64,000 bases of DNA from Streptomyces sp. NBC_00370 (GCF_036084755.1 NZ_CP107968.1:4309501-4373500); one strand, 5' to 3'; shown: positions 7,898-17,329, counted from the stretch's first letter. Made by a program: numbers and translations. Notes: generated by a model not told the origin, from the sequence alone.

Positions 7898-9958
7898 TCA
7901 GATGTCGAGGAAGCGGACGTCCTTGGCGTTGCGCTGGATGAAGGAGCGCCGGGCCTCGACGTCCTCGCCCATCAGCACCGAGAACAGGTCGTCGGCCTGG
8001 GCCGCGTCGTCCAGGGTGACCTGGCCGAGCACCCGGTGGTCGATGTCCATCGTGGTGATCCGCAGTTCCTCTGCGTTCATCTCGCCCAGACCCTTGAAGC
8101 GCTGGATCGAGTTCTCGCGGACCCGCTTGCCGTTCTGCTTGCCCAGCTCGATCAGGGCGTCGCGCTCCCGGTCGGAGTAGGCGTACTCGAAGTCGTCCCT
8201 GCCCCAGCCGATCTTGTAGAGCGGCGGCCGGGAGAGATACACATGGCCGGCCTCGACCAGCGGGCGCATGAAGCGGAACAGGAACGTCAGCAGCAGCGTG
8301 TTGATGTGCTGTCCGTCGACGTCGGCGTCCGCCATCAGGATGATCTTGTGATAGCGGAGCTTCTCGATGTCGAAGTCCTCGTGCACACCCGTGCCGAAGG
8401 CCGAGATCAGCGCCTGCACCTCGGTGTTCTGCAGGATCTTGTCGATCCGCGCCTTCTCGACGTTCAGGATCTTGCCGCGGATGGGCAGGATCGCCTGGTA
8501 CATCGGGTTACGGCCGGACTTCGCCGAGCCGCCGGCGGAGTCACCCTCGACGATGAAGATCTCGCACTTCGACGGGTCGTTGGACTGACAGTCGCTCAGC
8601 TTGCCGGGCAGCGAGGCGCTCTCCAGCAGCCCCTTACGACGGGTCAGGTCCCGCGCCTTACGGGCGGCGACCCGGGCCGTGGCGGCCTGGATCGACTTGC
8701 GGATGATGTCCGCCGCCTCGTTCGGGTTGCGGTCGAACCAGTCCGTCAGATGCTCGTGCACGATCTTCTGCACGAACGTCTTCGCCTCGGTGTTGCCGAG
8801 CTTGGTCTTCGTCTGGCCCTCGAACTGCGGCTCGCCCAGCTTCACCGAGATGATCGCCGTCAGACCCTCGCGGATGTCCTCGCCGGCGAGGTTGTCGTCC
8901 TTCTCGCGCAGGAACTTCTTCTCGCGCGCGTAGCGGTTGACCAGACCGGTCATCGCCGCGCGGAAGCCCTCTTCGTGCGTACCGCCCTCGTGCGTGTGGA
9001 TCGTGTTGGCGAAGGAGTACACACCCTCGCTGTACTGCGCGTTCCACTGCATCGCGATCTCGACCGAGAGCAGCCGGTCCTTGTCCTCGGCCTCGATGTC
9101 GATGACCGTCGGGTGGATCAGCTCGCCCTTGCGGGAGTTCAGGTACTTCACGAAGTCGACGATGCCGCCCTCGTAGAAGTACGTCACCGTACGGGCCTGC
9201 TGCTCGGCAGCGGCCTCCTCGGCCGCCGCGTCGGCGCCCGCGACGTCCGCGGCCACCGCCGCCTTCGCCGACTCGCGCTCGTCCGTCAGCGTCAGCGTCA
9301 GGCCCTTGTTGAGGAAGGCCATCTCCTGGAAGCGGCGCGACAGCGTCTCGAACGAGTACTCGGTCGTCTCGAAGACGTCGGGGTCGGCCCAGAACGTGAC
9401 GGTCGTGCCCGTCTCGTCCGTCTCCTCGTTCTGCGCCAGCGGAGCCGTCGGAACGCCGAGCTTGTAGTCCTGCGTCCAGCGGTGTCCCTCGGTCTTGACC
9501 TCGACGGACACCCGCGAGGACAGCGCGTTGACGACCGAGACACCGACGCCGTGCAGACCACCGGAGACGGCGTAGCCGCCGCCGCCGAACTTGCCGCCCG
9601 CGTGCAGCACCGTCAGCACGACCTCGACGGCCGGCTTGCCTTCGGACGGCACGATGCCGACGGGGATACCGCGGCCGTTGTCGATCACGCGCACCCCGCC
9701 GTCGGCGAGGATCGTCACGTCGATGGTGTCCGCGTGCCCGGCGAGCGCTTCGTCGACGGAGTTGTCGACGACCTCGTACACCAGGTGATGAAGGCCACGC
9801 TCACCGGTCGAGCCGATGTACATACCGGGCCGCTTGCGGACCGCGTCCAGCCCTTCCAGCACGGTGATCGCACTGGCGTTGTACGAGGCAGTCACCTCGC
9901 CGTGCTCGCCGGTCGCAGCGGACGGTGTCTTCTCATGGGGGTTGCCGGAATCGGCCAC
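7898..9958 (-). CDS. gyrB: DNA gyrase subunit B
   Basis: 686 residues from a GTG at 9958 with AAAGGG 8 bases upstream; this start gives the expected MADSGNP-like N-terminus, so the 26 upstream in-frame residues are excluded. GyrB supplies ATP hydrolysis. It shows the GHKL ATPase motifs (EVVDNSVDEA, DNGRGIP, GGLHGVGVSVVNALS), then the TOPRIM region with EGDSAGGSAKSGR, PIRGKILNVEKAR and DADVDGQHI. Gyrase genes are usually supercoiling-regulated; I see no feature that proves this here. Confidence 0.98.
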   Translation of the reverse strand: MADSGNPHEKTPSAATGEHGEVTASYNASAITVLEGLDAVRKRPGMYIGSTGERGLHHLVYEVVDNSVDEALAGHADTIDVTILADGGVRVIDNGRGIPVGIVPSEGKPAVEVVLTVLHAGGKFGGGGYAVSGGLHGVGVSVVNALSSRVSVEVKTEGHRWTQDYKLGVPTAPLAQNEETDETGTTVTFWADPDVFETTEYSFETLSRRFQEMAFLNKGLTLTLTDERESAKAAVAADVAGADAAAEEAAAEQQARTVTYFYEGGIVDFVKYLNSRKGELIHPTVIDIEAEDKDRLLSVEIAMQWNAQYSEGVYSFANTIHTHEGGTHEEGFRAAMTGLVNRYAREKKFLREKDDNLAGEDIREGLTAIISVKLGEPQFEGQTKTKLGNTEAKTFVQKIVHEHLTDWFDRNPNEAADIIRKSIQAATARVAARKARDLTRRKGLLESASLPGKLSDCQSNDPSKCEIFIVEGDSAGGSAKSGRNPMYQAILPIRGKILNVEKARIDKILQNTEVQALISAFGTGVHEDFDIEKLRYHKIILMADADVDGQHINTLLLTFLFRFMRPLVEAGHVYLSRPPLYKIGWGRDDFEYAYSDRERDALIELGKQNGKRVRENSIQRFKGLGEMNAEELRITTMDIDHRVLGQVTLDDAAQADDLFSVLMGEDVEARRSFIQRNAKDVRFLDI

Positions 9959-10340
9959 GAAGCGCCCTTTCTGGCACAGCGCAGGCCGTTCTCCGTGCAA
10001 GCGGGAGCGGCTGCGTCGTTCGGCTTGTGTCAGCATCTGTTGACGGTTCCCGCAAGCACAGCGGGATTTACCATCAGTCTACCGGTAGCGCCGACCCGAA
10101 TGGGGGTTTGCGGGTACCTGAGTCCGCATGTGCCGCCCTGAATCAGCGCCCTCCGACTCCCCACATTCGGGAAGGGGCTCCAAGAGGCTCACACGGGCAT
10201 TGAGCGCTTCGCACTGTCAACCTCTCGCCACGGTGAGGGACGCCTCAATCTTCCCGGGCGTCTTCCCAGGTCACACAGGGGTCGCCGGGCGAAGCCGACG
10301 GCGGTCGGAGGTCGGCGGGGCGGCAGGGCCGGCGGCCGGC
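9959..10340 (-). promoter_or_regulatory. gyrB upstream region (382 bp, no gene)
   Basis: No credible gene occurs here. It must hold the gyrB promoter if gyrB is not read through from dciA. The only good -35 hexamer I see is TTGACA on the minus strand (10220-10215), but the -10 at 17-18 bases is poor (CCCGTG). The spacing of 382 bp from the dciA stop to the gyrB start is large compared with the overlapping genes upstream. Confidence 0.4.
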
Positions 10341-10937
10341 TCAGCCGTACGTGTCGCCGGGGCCCTTGCTGCCCGGCGCGCGGAGCCGGCCGTAGCGCTG
10401 CGGCGGTCCCTGCGGGCCGAGCACCTTGATCACGCGTACGGTTCCGTGCCCCAGGTCCTCGTTCAGCCGGGCCACCAGCCGGGGCGTCAGCAGCCGCAGC
10501 TGCGTCGCCCAGGCCGTCGAGTCGCACTGCACGGTCAGGATCCGCTCGTCCTCGTCGTAGCGCTCCGGCACACAGTGGTTGGCCACGTCGTCCCCGACGA
10601 TCTGCGGCCACCGGCCCATCACGCCGCCGACCGCGGCCGGGGTCTCCCAGCCGCGCTCCGTGATCAGCCGGTTGATCGCCGCGCCCAGCGGCAGCGGGTC
10701 ACGCCCGTCCGCACGGGCCCCGGAGCGCAGCCCGCCGCCCCTGCGCGAATCCTTCTTCTGCTGGGCCGCCGCCCCACGGGCGCGTGCCTGCTCCTTCGCC
10801 GCGCGCAGCGCCACCCGCGCCAGGTCGACGCCGGACGACTCGGCGGGTGCGGGGGTCGCGGCCCCTCCGGGGCCGGGTCCTGCGGCCGGTCCGCTGCCCG
10901 GCTCGGGCAGCTCGGGCTCGCTCCTGCGGCCGCTCAC
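10341..10937 (-). CDS. dciA: DUF721 protein, DciA-like helicase loader
   Basis: 198 residues. After a disordered N-terminal 75 residues comes a DUF721 domain: the helix INRLITERGWETPAAVGGVMGRWPQIVG, then ERYDEDERILTVQCDSTAWATQLRLL and a closing basic VRVIKVLGP strand. In mycobacteria the DUF721 protein between recF and gyrB (Rv0004) is DciA, which acts with the DnaB helicase. The same position here supports that role. GTG start overlaps the recF stop by 4 bases (GTGA), so the two are translationally coupled. Identification is by domain and synteny; the loader role is inferred. Confidence 0.88.
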   Translation of the reverse strand: MSGRRSEPELPEPGSGPAAGPGPGGAATPAPAESSGVDLARVALRAAKEQARARGAAAQQKKDSRRGGGLRSGARADGRDPLPLGAAINRLITERGWETPAAVGGVMGRWPQIVGDDVANHCVPERYDEDERILTVQCDSTAWATQLRLLTPRLVARLNEDLGHGTVRVIKVLGPQGPPQRYGRLRAPGSKGPGDTYG

Positions 10938-12076
10938 GCGCGCTCCACGGTCCCGTCGGCGACCAGGAACCGGGTGCCCTTGAGCACTCCCGGCACGTCG
11001 TCGTCCACTGCGGCCGTCACCAGCACCTGCTCGCCCGGGACCACCAGCTCGGCCAGCCGCTCGCGCCGTTTGCTGTCCAGCTCGGCGAACACGTCGTCCA
11101 GCACCAGCACCGGCTCGTTCCCCTCGGCGCGCAGCAGGTCGTACGAGGCCAGCCGCAGTGCCAGCGCGTACGACCAGGACTCACCGTGGCTGGCGTACCC
11201 CTTGGCCGGCAGCCGCCCCAGCTTCAGCACGAGATCGTCACGGTGCGGGCCGATCAGCGTCACACCCCGCTCGATCTCCTGCTTGCGCACCTCCGCCAGC
11301 GCCACCAGCAGCCGCTCGTACAGCTCGTCGCGCCCCTGCGGTCCGTCGCCCAGGCCCTCGCCGTCCCCGACGGCCGACGAGCGGTACTCCAGCGCCACCG
11401 GGCCGCCCCCGGGCGCCACCTGCTCGTACGCCTTGTCCGTCAGCGGCTGGAGCACGGCGATCAGATCGGCACGCTGCGCCAGCAGTTCGGCGCCGACCCG
11501 GGCCAGATGCTGGTCCCACACGTCCAGCGTCGAGAGGTCGGCCCCGCGCCCGCCGTGCCGCCGGGCCATGGCGGCCGACTTCAGCAGCGTGTTGCGCTGG
11601 CGCAGCACCCGGTCGTAGTCGGAGCGCACCCCGGCCATCCGGGGCGACCTGGCGGTGATCAGCTCGTCGAGGAATTTGCGGCGCTCACCCGGGTCGCCCT
11701 TCACCAGCGCGAGATCCTCCGGGGCGAACAGCACGCTCCGGACGATCCCCAGCACATCGCGCGGCCTGACCTGCGAGGACCTGTTGATCCTGGCCCGGTT
11801 GGCCCGGCCGGGATTCAGCTCGATCTCGACCAGCTGGGACCGCTCCCCCTGGGTGACCGAGGCCCTGATCACCGCGCGCTCGGCGCCCGCGCGCACCAGC
11901 GGCGCGTCCGACGACACCCGGTGGCTGCCGAGGGACGCCAGATAGCCGACCGCCTCGACGAGATTGGTCTTGCCCTGCCCGTTCGCCCCCACGAACGCGG
12001 TGACGCCCGGATCGAGGGGCACCTCGATCCGGGCGTACGACCGGAAGTCGGCCAGCGACAGATGCGTGACGTGCAT
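10934..12076 (-). CDS. recF: DNA replication and repair protein RecF
   Basis: 380 residues, typical length. It is an SMC-like ATPase that loads RecA at gaps. It opens with HVTHLSLADFRSYARIEV, has Walker A GANGQGKTN at about residues 30-38, the QVRPRDVLGIVRSVLFAPEDLALVKGDP segment, an ABC signature near LRLASYDLL, and Walker B EPVLVLDDVFAELD. The ATG start is 28 bases after the gnd stop and it is coupled to dciA downstream. Confidence 0.97.
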   Translation of the reverse strand: MHVTHLSLADFRSYARIEVPLDPGVTAFVGANGQGKTNLVEAVGYLASLGSHRVSSDAPLVRAGAERAVIRASVTQGERSQLVEIELNPGRANRARINRSSQVRPRDVLGIVRSVLFAPEDLALVKGDPGERRKFLDELITARSPRMAGVRSDYDRVLRQRNTLLKSAAMARRHGGRGADLSTLDVWDQHLARVGAELLAQRADLIAVLQPLTDKAYEQVAPGGGPVALEYRSSAVGDGEGLGDGPQGRDELYERLLVALAEVRKQEIERGVTLIGPHRDDLVLKLGRLPAKGYASHGESWSYALALRLASYDLLRAEGNEPVLVLDDVFAELDSKRRERLAELVVPGEQVLVTAAVDDDVPGVLKGTRFLVADGTVERA

Positions 12077-12104
12077 GGATGTGCGCCGGCCTCCCCGGTC
12101 TGAG

Positions 12105-13031
12105 CTACTTCTTCTTCGCCGAACCCGGCTTCGACCCCTTGGGGGCGCCGGTCGACTCCTTGGACGTCACCGAATGCCCGCCGAACTGGTTGCGCAGCGC
12201 GGCGACCATCTTCATCTGCGGCGAGTCGTCCTGCCGGGAGGCGAACCGCGCGAACAGCGACGCGGTGATCGCGGGCAGCGGCACCGCGTGGTCGATGGCC
12301 GCCTCGACCGTCCACCGGCCCTCGCCCGAGTCCTCCGCGTAGCCCCGCAGCTGCTCCAGGTGCTCGTCGTCGTCCAGGGCGTTGACCGCGAGGTCCAGCA
12401 GCCAGGAACGGATGACCGTCCCCTCCTGCCAGGAGCGGAACACCTCGCGCACGTCGGTGACGGAGCCGGCCTTCTCCAGCAGCTCCCAGCCCTCGGCGTA
12501 CGCCTGCATCATCGCGTACTCGATGCCGTTGTGGACCATCTTCGCGAAGTGCCCGGCGCCGACCTTGCCCGCGTGCACGGAGCCGAAGTCGCCCTCGGGC
12601 TTCAGCGCGTCGAAGATCGGCTCGACCTTCGCCACGTTCTCCGGCGTGCCGCCGTACATCAGCGCGTAGCCGTTCTCCAGGCCCCAGACGCCGCCGGAGA
12701 CACCGCAGTCGACGAAGCCGATCCCCTTGATGCCCAGCTCGACCGCGTGCTTCTCGTCGTCCGTCCAGCGGGAGTTCCCGCCGTCCACCACGACGTCGCC
12801 GGGCTCCAGCAGCCCGGACAGCTCGTCGATCGTGGCCTGGGTGGCGGCCCCGGCCGGGACCATCACCCACACCACACGCGGCCCCTTGAGCTTGCCCACC
12901 AGCTCCTGCAGGCTGTGCACATCGGAAACGTCCGGGTTGCGGTCATATCCGACGACGGTGTGGCCTGCGTGGCGGATACGCTCACGCATATTGCCGCCCA
13001 TCTTGCCGAGACCGATGAGACCGAGCTCCAT
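12105..13031 (-). CDS. gnd: 6-phosphogluconate dehydrogenase, short decarboxylating type
   Basis: 308 residues, the short tetrameric form of the enzyme, which converts 6-phosphogluconate to ribulose 5-phosphate with reduction of NAD(P). The Rossmann motif GLIGLGKMGGNM is at residues 4-15, the substrate loop GGNSRWTDDEKHA near 92, and the catalytic GHFAKMVHNGIEYAMM near 168. The last 15 residues are a Lys/Gly/Ser tail. Its place between dnaN and recF is a known actinobacterial arrangement, also seen in mycobacteria. It starts at ATG, 77 bases after the dnaN stop. Confidence 0.96.
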   Translation of the reverse strand: MELGLIGLGKMGGNMRERIRHAGHTVVGYDRNPDVSDVHSLQELVGKLKGPRVVWVMVPAGAATQATIDELSGLLEPGDVVVDGGNSRWTDDEKHAVELGIKGIGFVDCGVSGGVWGLENGYALMYGGTPENVAKVEPIFDALKPEGDFGSVHAGKVGAGHFAKMVHNGIEYAMMQAYAEGWELLEKAGSVTDVREVFRSWQEGTVIRSWLLDLAVNALDDDEHLEQLRGYAEDSGEGRWTVEAAIDHAVPLPAITASLFARFASRQDDSPQMKMVAALRNQFGGHSVTSKESTGAPKGSKPGSAKKK

Positions 13032-13108
13032 CAGGGGATCCTTAAGCGTCGAGGCGATTCGTACCCGCGCCCGAGCCTACGCCGGGGCCCGGGTACTCAC
13101 CTGCGGGG

Positions 13109-14239
13109 TCAGCCGCTCAGGCGCACCGGCATGATCAGGTACTTGTACGCGTCGTCCGCCCCGGCGTCCACGGCGGGCCGGCCGCTGAGCAGCGCCGGCT
13201 TCGTCGACGTCGTGAACGAGAGCTGCGCGACCGGCGAATCGATCGCGCTCAGGCCGTCGAGCAGGAACGTCGGGTTGAAGGCGATCGAGATGTCGTCCCC
13301 TTCGAGCTGCGCGTCCACGCGCTCCACAGCCTGTGCGTCGTCGCTGGAGCCCGCCTCCAGGATCAGCACGCCCTGCTCGAAGCTGAGCCGCACCGGGGTG
13401 TTGCGCTCGGCCACCAGGGCCACGCGCTTGACGGCCTCGACGAACGGCGGCGTCTCGATCACGGCGACGGAGTTGAACTCGGTCGGGAACAGCGTGCGGT
13501 ACTTCGGCAGATCGCCTTCGAGCAGCCGGGTCGTGGTCCGCCGTCCGGCGCCCTCGAAGCCGATCAGCCCCTCGCCGGCACCGGAGCCCGACAGCGCGAG
13601 CGTGACGGTGTCCCCGCTGGTCAGCGCCTTGGCGGTGTCCAGCAGCGTCTTGGCGGGCACCAGGGCGACCGCCGAGATGTCGGGGACCTCGGGCTTCCAC
13701 AGGAACTCGCGGACGGCGAAGCGGTAGCGGTCGGTCGAGGCCAGGGTGACCGTGTCGCCCTCGATCTCGATCCGTACGCCGGTCAGCACCGGAAGCGTGT
13801 CGTCGCGGCCCGCGGCGATGGCGACCTGGGCGGCGGCGGAGGCGAAGACCTCGCCGGGCACGGTGCCGGTCGCGGTCGGCATCTGCGGCAGCGCCGGGTA
13901 TTCGTCCACAGGCAGTGTGTGCAGCGTGAACCGCGACGAGCCGCAGGTCACGGTCGCCCGCACCCCGTCGGTCGAGATCTCCACAGGCCGGTTCGGCAAC
14001 GAGCGGCAGATGTCGGCGAGCAGCCGGCCGGAGACGAGCACCGTGCCGTCCTCCTCGACCTCCGCCTCCACCGAGACCCGAGCCGAGACCTCGTAGTCGA
14101 AGCTGGAGAAGCTGAGGGCGCCGTCCTCCGCCTTCAGCAGAAGGCCCGCAAGTACGGGCGCCGGCGGACGGGCCGGGAGGCTGCGGGCCACCCAGGCCAC
14201 CGCCTCCGCGAGTACATCGCGCTCCACCCGGATCTTCAC
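13109..14239 (-). CDS. dnaN: DNA polymerase III sliding clamp (beta)
   Basis: 376 residues, normal for the clamp. I chose the GTG at 14239 (VKIRVERDVLAEAV), which has AGGAGG 8 bases upstream; the ORF stays open to 14347 but without a start signal. Three repeated clamp folds are evident, with PAPVLAGLLL early, the conserved TDRYRFAVREF in the middle and the C-terminal YKYLIMPVRLSG close. It is the first gene on the dnaN side of oriC. Confidence 0.98.
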   Translation of the reverse strand: MKIRVERDVLAEAVAWVARSLPARPPAPVLAGLLLKAEDGALSFSSFDYEVSARVSVEAEVEEDGTVLVSGRLLADICRSLPNRPVEISTDGVRATVTCGSSRFTLHTLPVDEYPALPQMPTATGTVPGEVFASAAAQVAIAAGRDDTLPVLTGVRIEIEGDTVTLASTDRYRFAVREFLWKPEVPDISAVALVPAKTLLDTAKALTSGDTVTLALSGSGAGEGLIGFEGAGRRTTTRLLEGDLPKYRTLFPTEFNSVAVIETPPFVEAVKRVALVAERNTPVRLSFEQGVLILEAGSSDDAQAVERVDAQLEGDDISIAFNPTFLLDGLSAIDSPVAQLSFTTSTKPALLSGRPAVDAGADDAYKYLIMPVRLSG

Positions 14240-14349
14240 CGGAACCGCCTCCTGCTGTTGCTCGCTCGCCCTGCTGGCCTTCGTCGGCTGTGTTGCCGGG
14301 GACCAGTCTGTCCTACGGCGCCGACAGTCGGTGCGGGTCCGGGTCAAGT

Positions 14350-14991
14350 CACCGCTGCGGGTGTCGGGGCCTCCGGGAGCGAGTTGTGCACAGCACCCAC
14401 TTCGAAGCAGATCCCTCGATAACTATGAGTGGGAGTAGTAGTAGGGGCTGTGGAAACCGTGGATAACGTCGTCTTCGCAGGTCAGACCCGCTTTTTTGTC
14501 CACCGGTCCTGTGGGCGCCACCCGTGGACAACTTGGCTGCTCTGTGGACGGCGGAAAGTTCTGCACACCCGATACACAGGACACCCCGACTTCTCCCCAG
14601 GTGCGTCCCCAGCTTTACCCAGGTTCCCCACAGCCCAACCGACCCCCTTGGTGTGACGCCTTTCACTCGACTCAGCTACGGTCCACGTTTCGTTGCCGAA
14701 CAGTGGACAGGGCTGTGGAGAAGCTGTGGGAAAGACACCCGCGCCTGTGGGCCGCCCGTGGACAACATCGATCACGCCCTGTGGACGAAAAATCTGTCCA
14801 CAGGCTGTGGAGGACGGTCGCCCACAATTCCACAGGCGGTTGACCTGGCCTGATGGTATTGCGGCCGGTCCGCCTGTGGAGACGAACTGGACAACTTCGC
14901 GGTCCCCAGGCTGTGGACGGCAGATCGGCGCCAAATCTGTGGAGAAGCCCGTTCCGCCGGGATCTGTTCGAACAGCGGCCGCACCGGACGA
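14350..14991. other. oriC: Chromosomal replication origin oriC
   Basis: The 825-bp dnaN-dnaA gap has no gene and is crowded with DnaA boxes of the Streptomyces type TTGTCCACA. The clearest are: minus strand 14449-14457, 14458-14466, 14523-14531, 14543-14551, 14702-14710, 14714-14722, 14725-14733, 14757-14765, 14780-14788, 14806-14814, 14875-14883, 14912-14920, 14938-14946; plus strand 14384-14392, 14496-14504, 14624-14632, 14794-14802. That is about 17 boxes with 0-2 mismatches, mostly pointing the same way, in two groups split by a sparse 14640-14700 stretch. Streptomyces origins are known to carry about 19 boxes in two clusters. Confidence 0.96.
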
Positions 14992-15030
14992 CGAAGGGCG
15001 CCCGGGGACGAGGTCCCCGGGCGCCCTTCG
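14992..15030 (-). terminator. dnaA terminator hairpin
   Basis: A 17-bp perfect GC-rich stem (14992-15008 with 15014-15030) with a 5-base loop sits 34 bases after the dnaA stop on the minus strand, shielding oriC from read-through. Confidence 0.85.
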
Positions 15031-15064
15031 CGCGGTCCGTTCAACGATGTCTCAGCGCTTCGTC

Positions 15065-16828
15065 TCAGCCGTTCTTGATGCGGTTGGTGAGTTCCGTCAC
15101 CTGGTTGTAGATGGAGCGCCGCTCGGCCATCAGCGCCCGGATCTTCCGGTCGGCGTGCATCACCGTCGTATGGTCACGGCCGCCGAACTGCGCGCCGATC
15201 TTCGGCAGCGAGAGGTCCGTCAGCTCCCGGCACAGATACATCGCGATCTGCCGGGCCGTCACCAGCACCCGGCTGCGTGACGAGCCGCACAGGTCGTCCA
15301 CCGACAGACCGAAGTAGTCGGCGGTCGCCGCCATGATCGCCGGCGCGGTGATCTCGGGAGCCGCGTCCTCGCCGCCCGGGATCAGGTCCTTGAGCACGAT
15401 CTCGGTCAGACCGAGATCCACCGGCTGCCGGTTGAGCGAGGCGAACGCCGTCACCCGGATCAGCGCGCCCTCCAGCTCACGGATGTTGCGTGAGATACGG
15501 GAGGCGATGAACTCCAGCACCTCGGGCGGCGCGTTCAGCTGCTCCTGCACGGCCTTCTTACGGAGGATCGCGATCCGCGTCTCCAGCTCGGGCGGCTGCA
15601 CATCGGTGGTCAGCCCCCACTCGAAGCGGTTGCGCAGCCGGTCCTCCAGCGTGATCAGCTGCTTGGGCGGCCGGTCCGAGGAGAGCACGATCTGCTTGTT
15701 CGCGTTGTGCAGGGTGTTGAACGTGTGGAAGAACTCCTCCTGCGTCGACTCCTTGCTCGCCAGGAACTGGATGTCGTCGACGAGCAGGATGTCGACATCG
15801 CGGTAGCGCTTGCGGAAGGTGTCGCCCTTGCCGTCACGGATGGAGTTGATGAACTCGTTGGTGAACTCCTCCGAGCTCACGTACCGCACCCGGGTGCCGG
15901 GGTAGAGGCTGCGCGCGTAGTGCCCGATGGCGTGCAGCAGATGCGTCTTGCCGAGGCCGGACTCCCCGTAGATGAAGAGCGGGTTGTACGCCTTGGCCGG
16001 CGCCTCGGCGACGGCGACGGCCGCCGCGTGCGCGAACCGGTTGGAAGCGCCGATGACGAAGGTGTCGAAGAGGTACTTCGGATTGAGCCGGGCGTGCGGC
16101 TCGCCGGGTCCCGGCGCCGGGGCGGGCTGCGCGCCCAGCGGTCCCGGCGCGCCGCGGTGCCTGCCGCCCTGGTGGCCGCCGTGCCGCGGCCCCTGGGGGT
16201 CCTGCAGGTCGTGCTGCTCGGGGCGCTGCTGCTCGTACGGGGAGCGGTCGGGCCCCTGCGGCTGGCGGTAGTCGTGCTGCGGCTGCTGCTGGTGCGCGGT
16301 GGCGTACGGATCGCGGTCCTGGTAGCCGCCGAGCCGCTGCTGCTGCCAGGAGAGGTCGTCCTGGGTGCGCGGCCAGGCGCCGGGATCGGGGCGCTGCTGC
16401 TGCTGGTAGTCCGGGTAGGCGGGACGCACGGACGGCATGCCGTCGTCGGACGGCCGGTGTCCGTAGGTGTCGTATCCGTCACTCTGCCGGGACTCGTCGT
16501 GCTGGGGGCCCTGGTAGCGGCGGGGCGGGGGCGGCGCCGGCGGGGACGGCTCGCCCGCCGAGTCGTCGACCGTGATCGCGATCCGGATGGGCCGGCCGCA
16601 CTCATGGCTCAGGGTCTCGCTGATCAGCGGGGCCAGCCGGCCTTCGAGCACCCGCTTGCCCCATTCGTTGGGGACGGCGAGCAACGCGGTGTCGGCGACC
16701 AGTGCGAGCGGCTGGCAGCGTTCGATCCACTGCTTGTCCTTGGGCTCGACGCCCTGCTGGCCCTCTCTGAGGAGTTGCTCCAGCACTCGTGGCCACACTG
16801 CGGCAAGATCGGCAGGTACGTCAGCCAC
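15065..16828 (-). CDS. dnaA: Chromosomal replication initiator DnaA
   Basis: 587 residues, longer than typical because domain II (about 90-245) is expanded and rich in Gln, Pro, Tyr and Asp, as in other Streptomyces. Domain I is residues 1-85. Domain III is the AAA+ module with Walker A GESGLGKT (288-295), Walker B ILLVDDIQFL with D351/D352, and sensor RLRNRFEWGL. Domain IV carries the DnaA signature GRDHTTVMHADRKI (550-563), which contacts the boxes. The start is GTG with GAGAGAG upstream. A perfect DnaA box in the upstream region suggests autoregulation. Confidence 0.99.
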   Translation of the reverse strand: MADVPADLAAVWPRVLEQLLREGQQGVEPKDKQWIERCQPLALVADTALLAVPNEWGKRVLEGRLAPLISETLSHECGRPIRIAITVDDSAGEPSPPAPPPPRRYQGPQHDESRQSDGYDTYGHRPSDDGMPSVRPAYPDYQQQQRPDPGAWPRTQDDLSWQQQRLGGYQDRDPYATAHQQQPQHDYRQPQGPDRSPYEQQRPEQHDLQDPQGPRHGGHQGGRHRGAPGPLGAQPAPAPGPGEPHARLNPKYLFDTFVIGASNRFAHAAAVAVAEAPAKAYNPLFIYGESGLGKTHLLHAIGHYARSLYPGTRVRYVSSEEFTNEFINSIRDGKGDTFRKRYRDVDILLVDDIQFLASKESTQEEFFHTFNTLHNANKQIVLSSDRPPKQLITLEDRLRNRFEWGLTTDVQPPELETRIAILRKKAVQEQLNAPPEVLEFIASRISRNIRELEGALIRVTAFASLNRQPVDLGLTEIVLKDLIPGGEDAAPEITAPAIMAATADYFGLSVDDLCGSSRSRVLVTARQIAMYLCRELTDLSLPKIGAQFGGRDHTTVMHADRKIRALMAERRSIYNQVTELTNRIKNG

Positions 16829-16948
16829 AGGGCACGCTCTCTCGCTGGTCCCACGAATGTGTGCTTCTCGGGACGTGATGGGAAGACCGGCAGGAAACGA
16901 GACCGGAGTTCAGCCACGGTAGTCAGGGCACTCACGTGGTTCAAGTTG

Positions 16949-16957
16949 TTGTCCACA
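16949..16957 (+). promoter_or_regulatory. DnaA box in the dnaA-rpmH intergenic region
   Basis: An exact TTGTCCACA lies 121 bases upstream of the dnaA start. The 363-bp divergent gap (16829-17191) otherwise holds the dnaA and rpmH promoters and no gene. Streptomyces dnaA promoters are known to contain DnaA boxes used for autorepression; that this box does so here is inferred from position. Confidence 0.85.
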
Positions 16958-16991
16958 GGCTGTGCATAGTGGGGGCCGGTGTCGGGCTGGT

Positions 16992-17021
16992 TTGACCGGA
17001 TGGCGTAGCCGCGCGTACCGT
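16992..17021 (+). promoter_or_regulatory. Candidate rpmH promoter
   Basis: TTGACC (16992-16997), 18-bp spacer, TACCGT (17016-17021), about 170 bases before rpmH. The -35 is good and the -10 acceptable. Not confirmed. Confidence 0.4.
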
Positions 17022-17191
17022 GACCAGGTCGAGTTGTCGATGGCTGCTGCCGCCTGCCTCCGATGGGCAAAGGCCACGATCTGTGGTTATGAAGCGGTGC
17101 ACTCGGGCGTAAACGCGAGCTGCTACTCGTGGGCGCACGGTGACAGCCAGGCGATGCCACGCCATCACACATCATTTTCTGGAGCCCCCGA

Positions 17192-17329
17192 GTGAGCAAG
17201 CGCACCTTCCAGCCGAACAACCGCCGTCGCGCCAAGACCCACGGGTTCCGGCTGCGGATGCGTACCCGTGCCGGCCGCGCGATTCTCGCCACCCGCCGTG
17301 GCAAGGGTCGCGCCCGTCTGTCCGCCTGA
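17192..17329 (+). CDS. rpmH: Ribosomal protein bL34
   Basis: 45 residues, too short for many gene finders: MSKRTFQPNNRRRAKTHGF and a basic C-terminus with RAILATRRGKGRARLSA, a textbook L34. The start is GTG with GGAG 8 bases upstream. It opens the rpmH-rnpA-yidD-yidC-khpB operon transcribed away from oriC, divergent from dnaA, as in most bacteria. Confidence 0.98.
   Translation: MSKRTFQPNNRRRAKTHGFRLRMRTRAGRAILATRRGKGRARLSA

Noticed and set aside
5966..10141. A 1391-residue open frame on the plus strand
   Set aside because: Antisense to gyrA and gyrB, whose motifs are unmistakable. Long antisense frames are normal in GC-rich DNA; it has no domain and no start signal.
14482..15044. Several ORFs of 75-195 residues inside oriC
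   Set aside because: They are chance frames through DnaA-box arrays; none has a start signal or homology I recognise.
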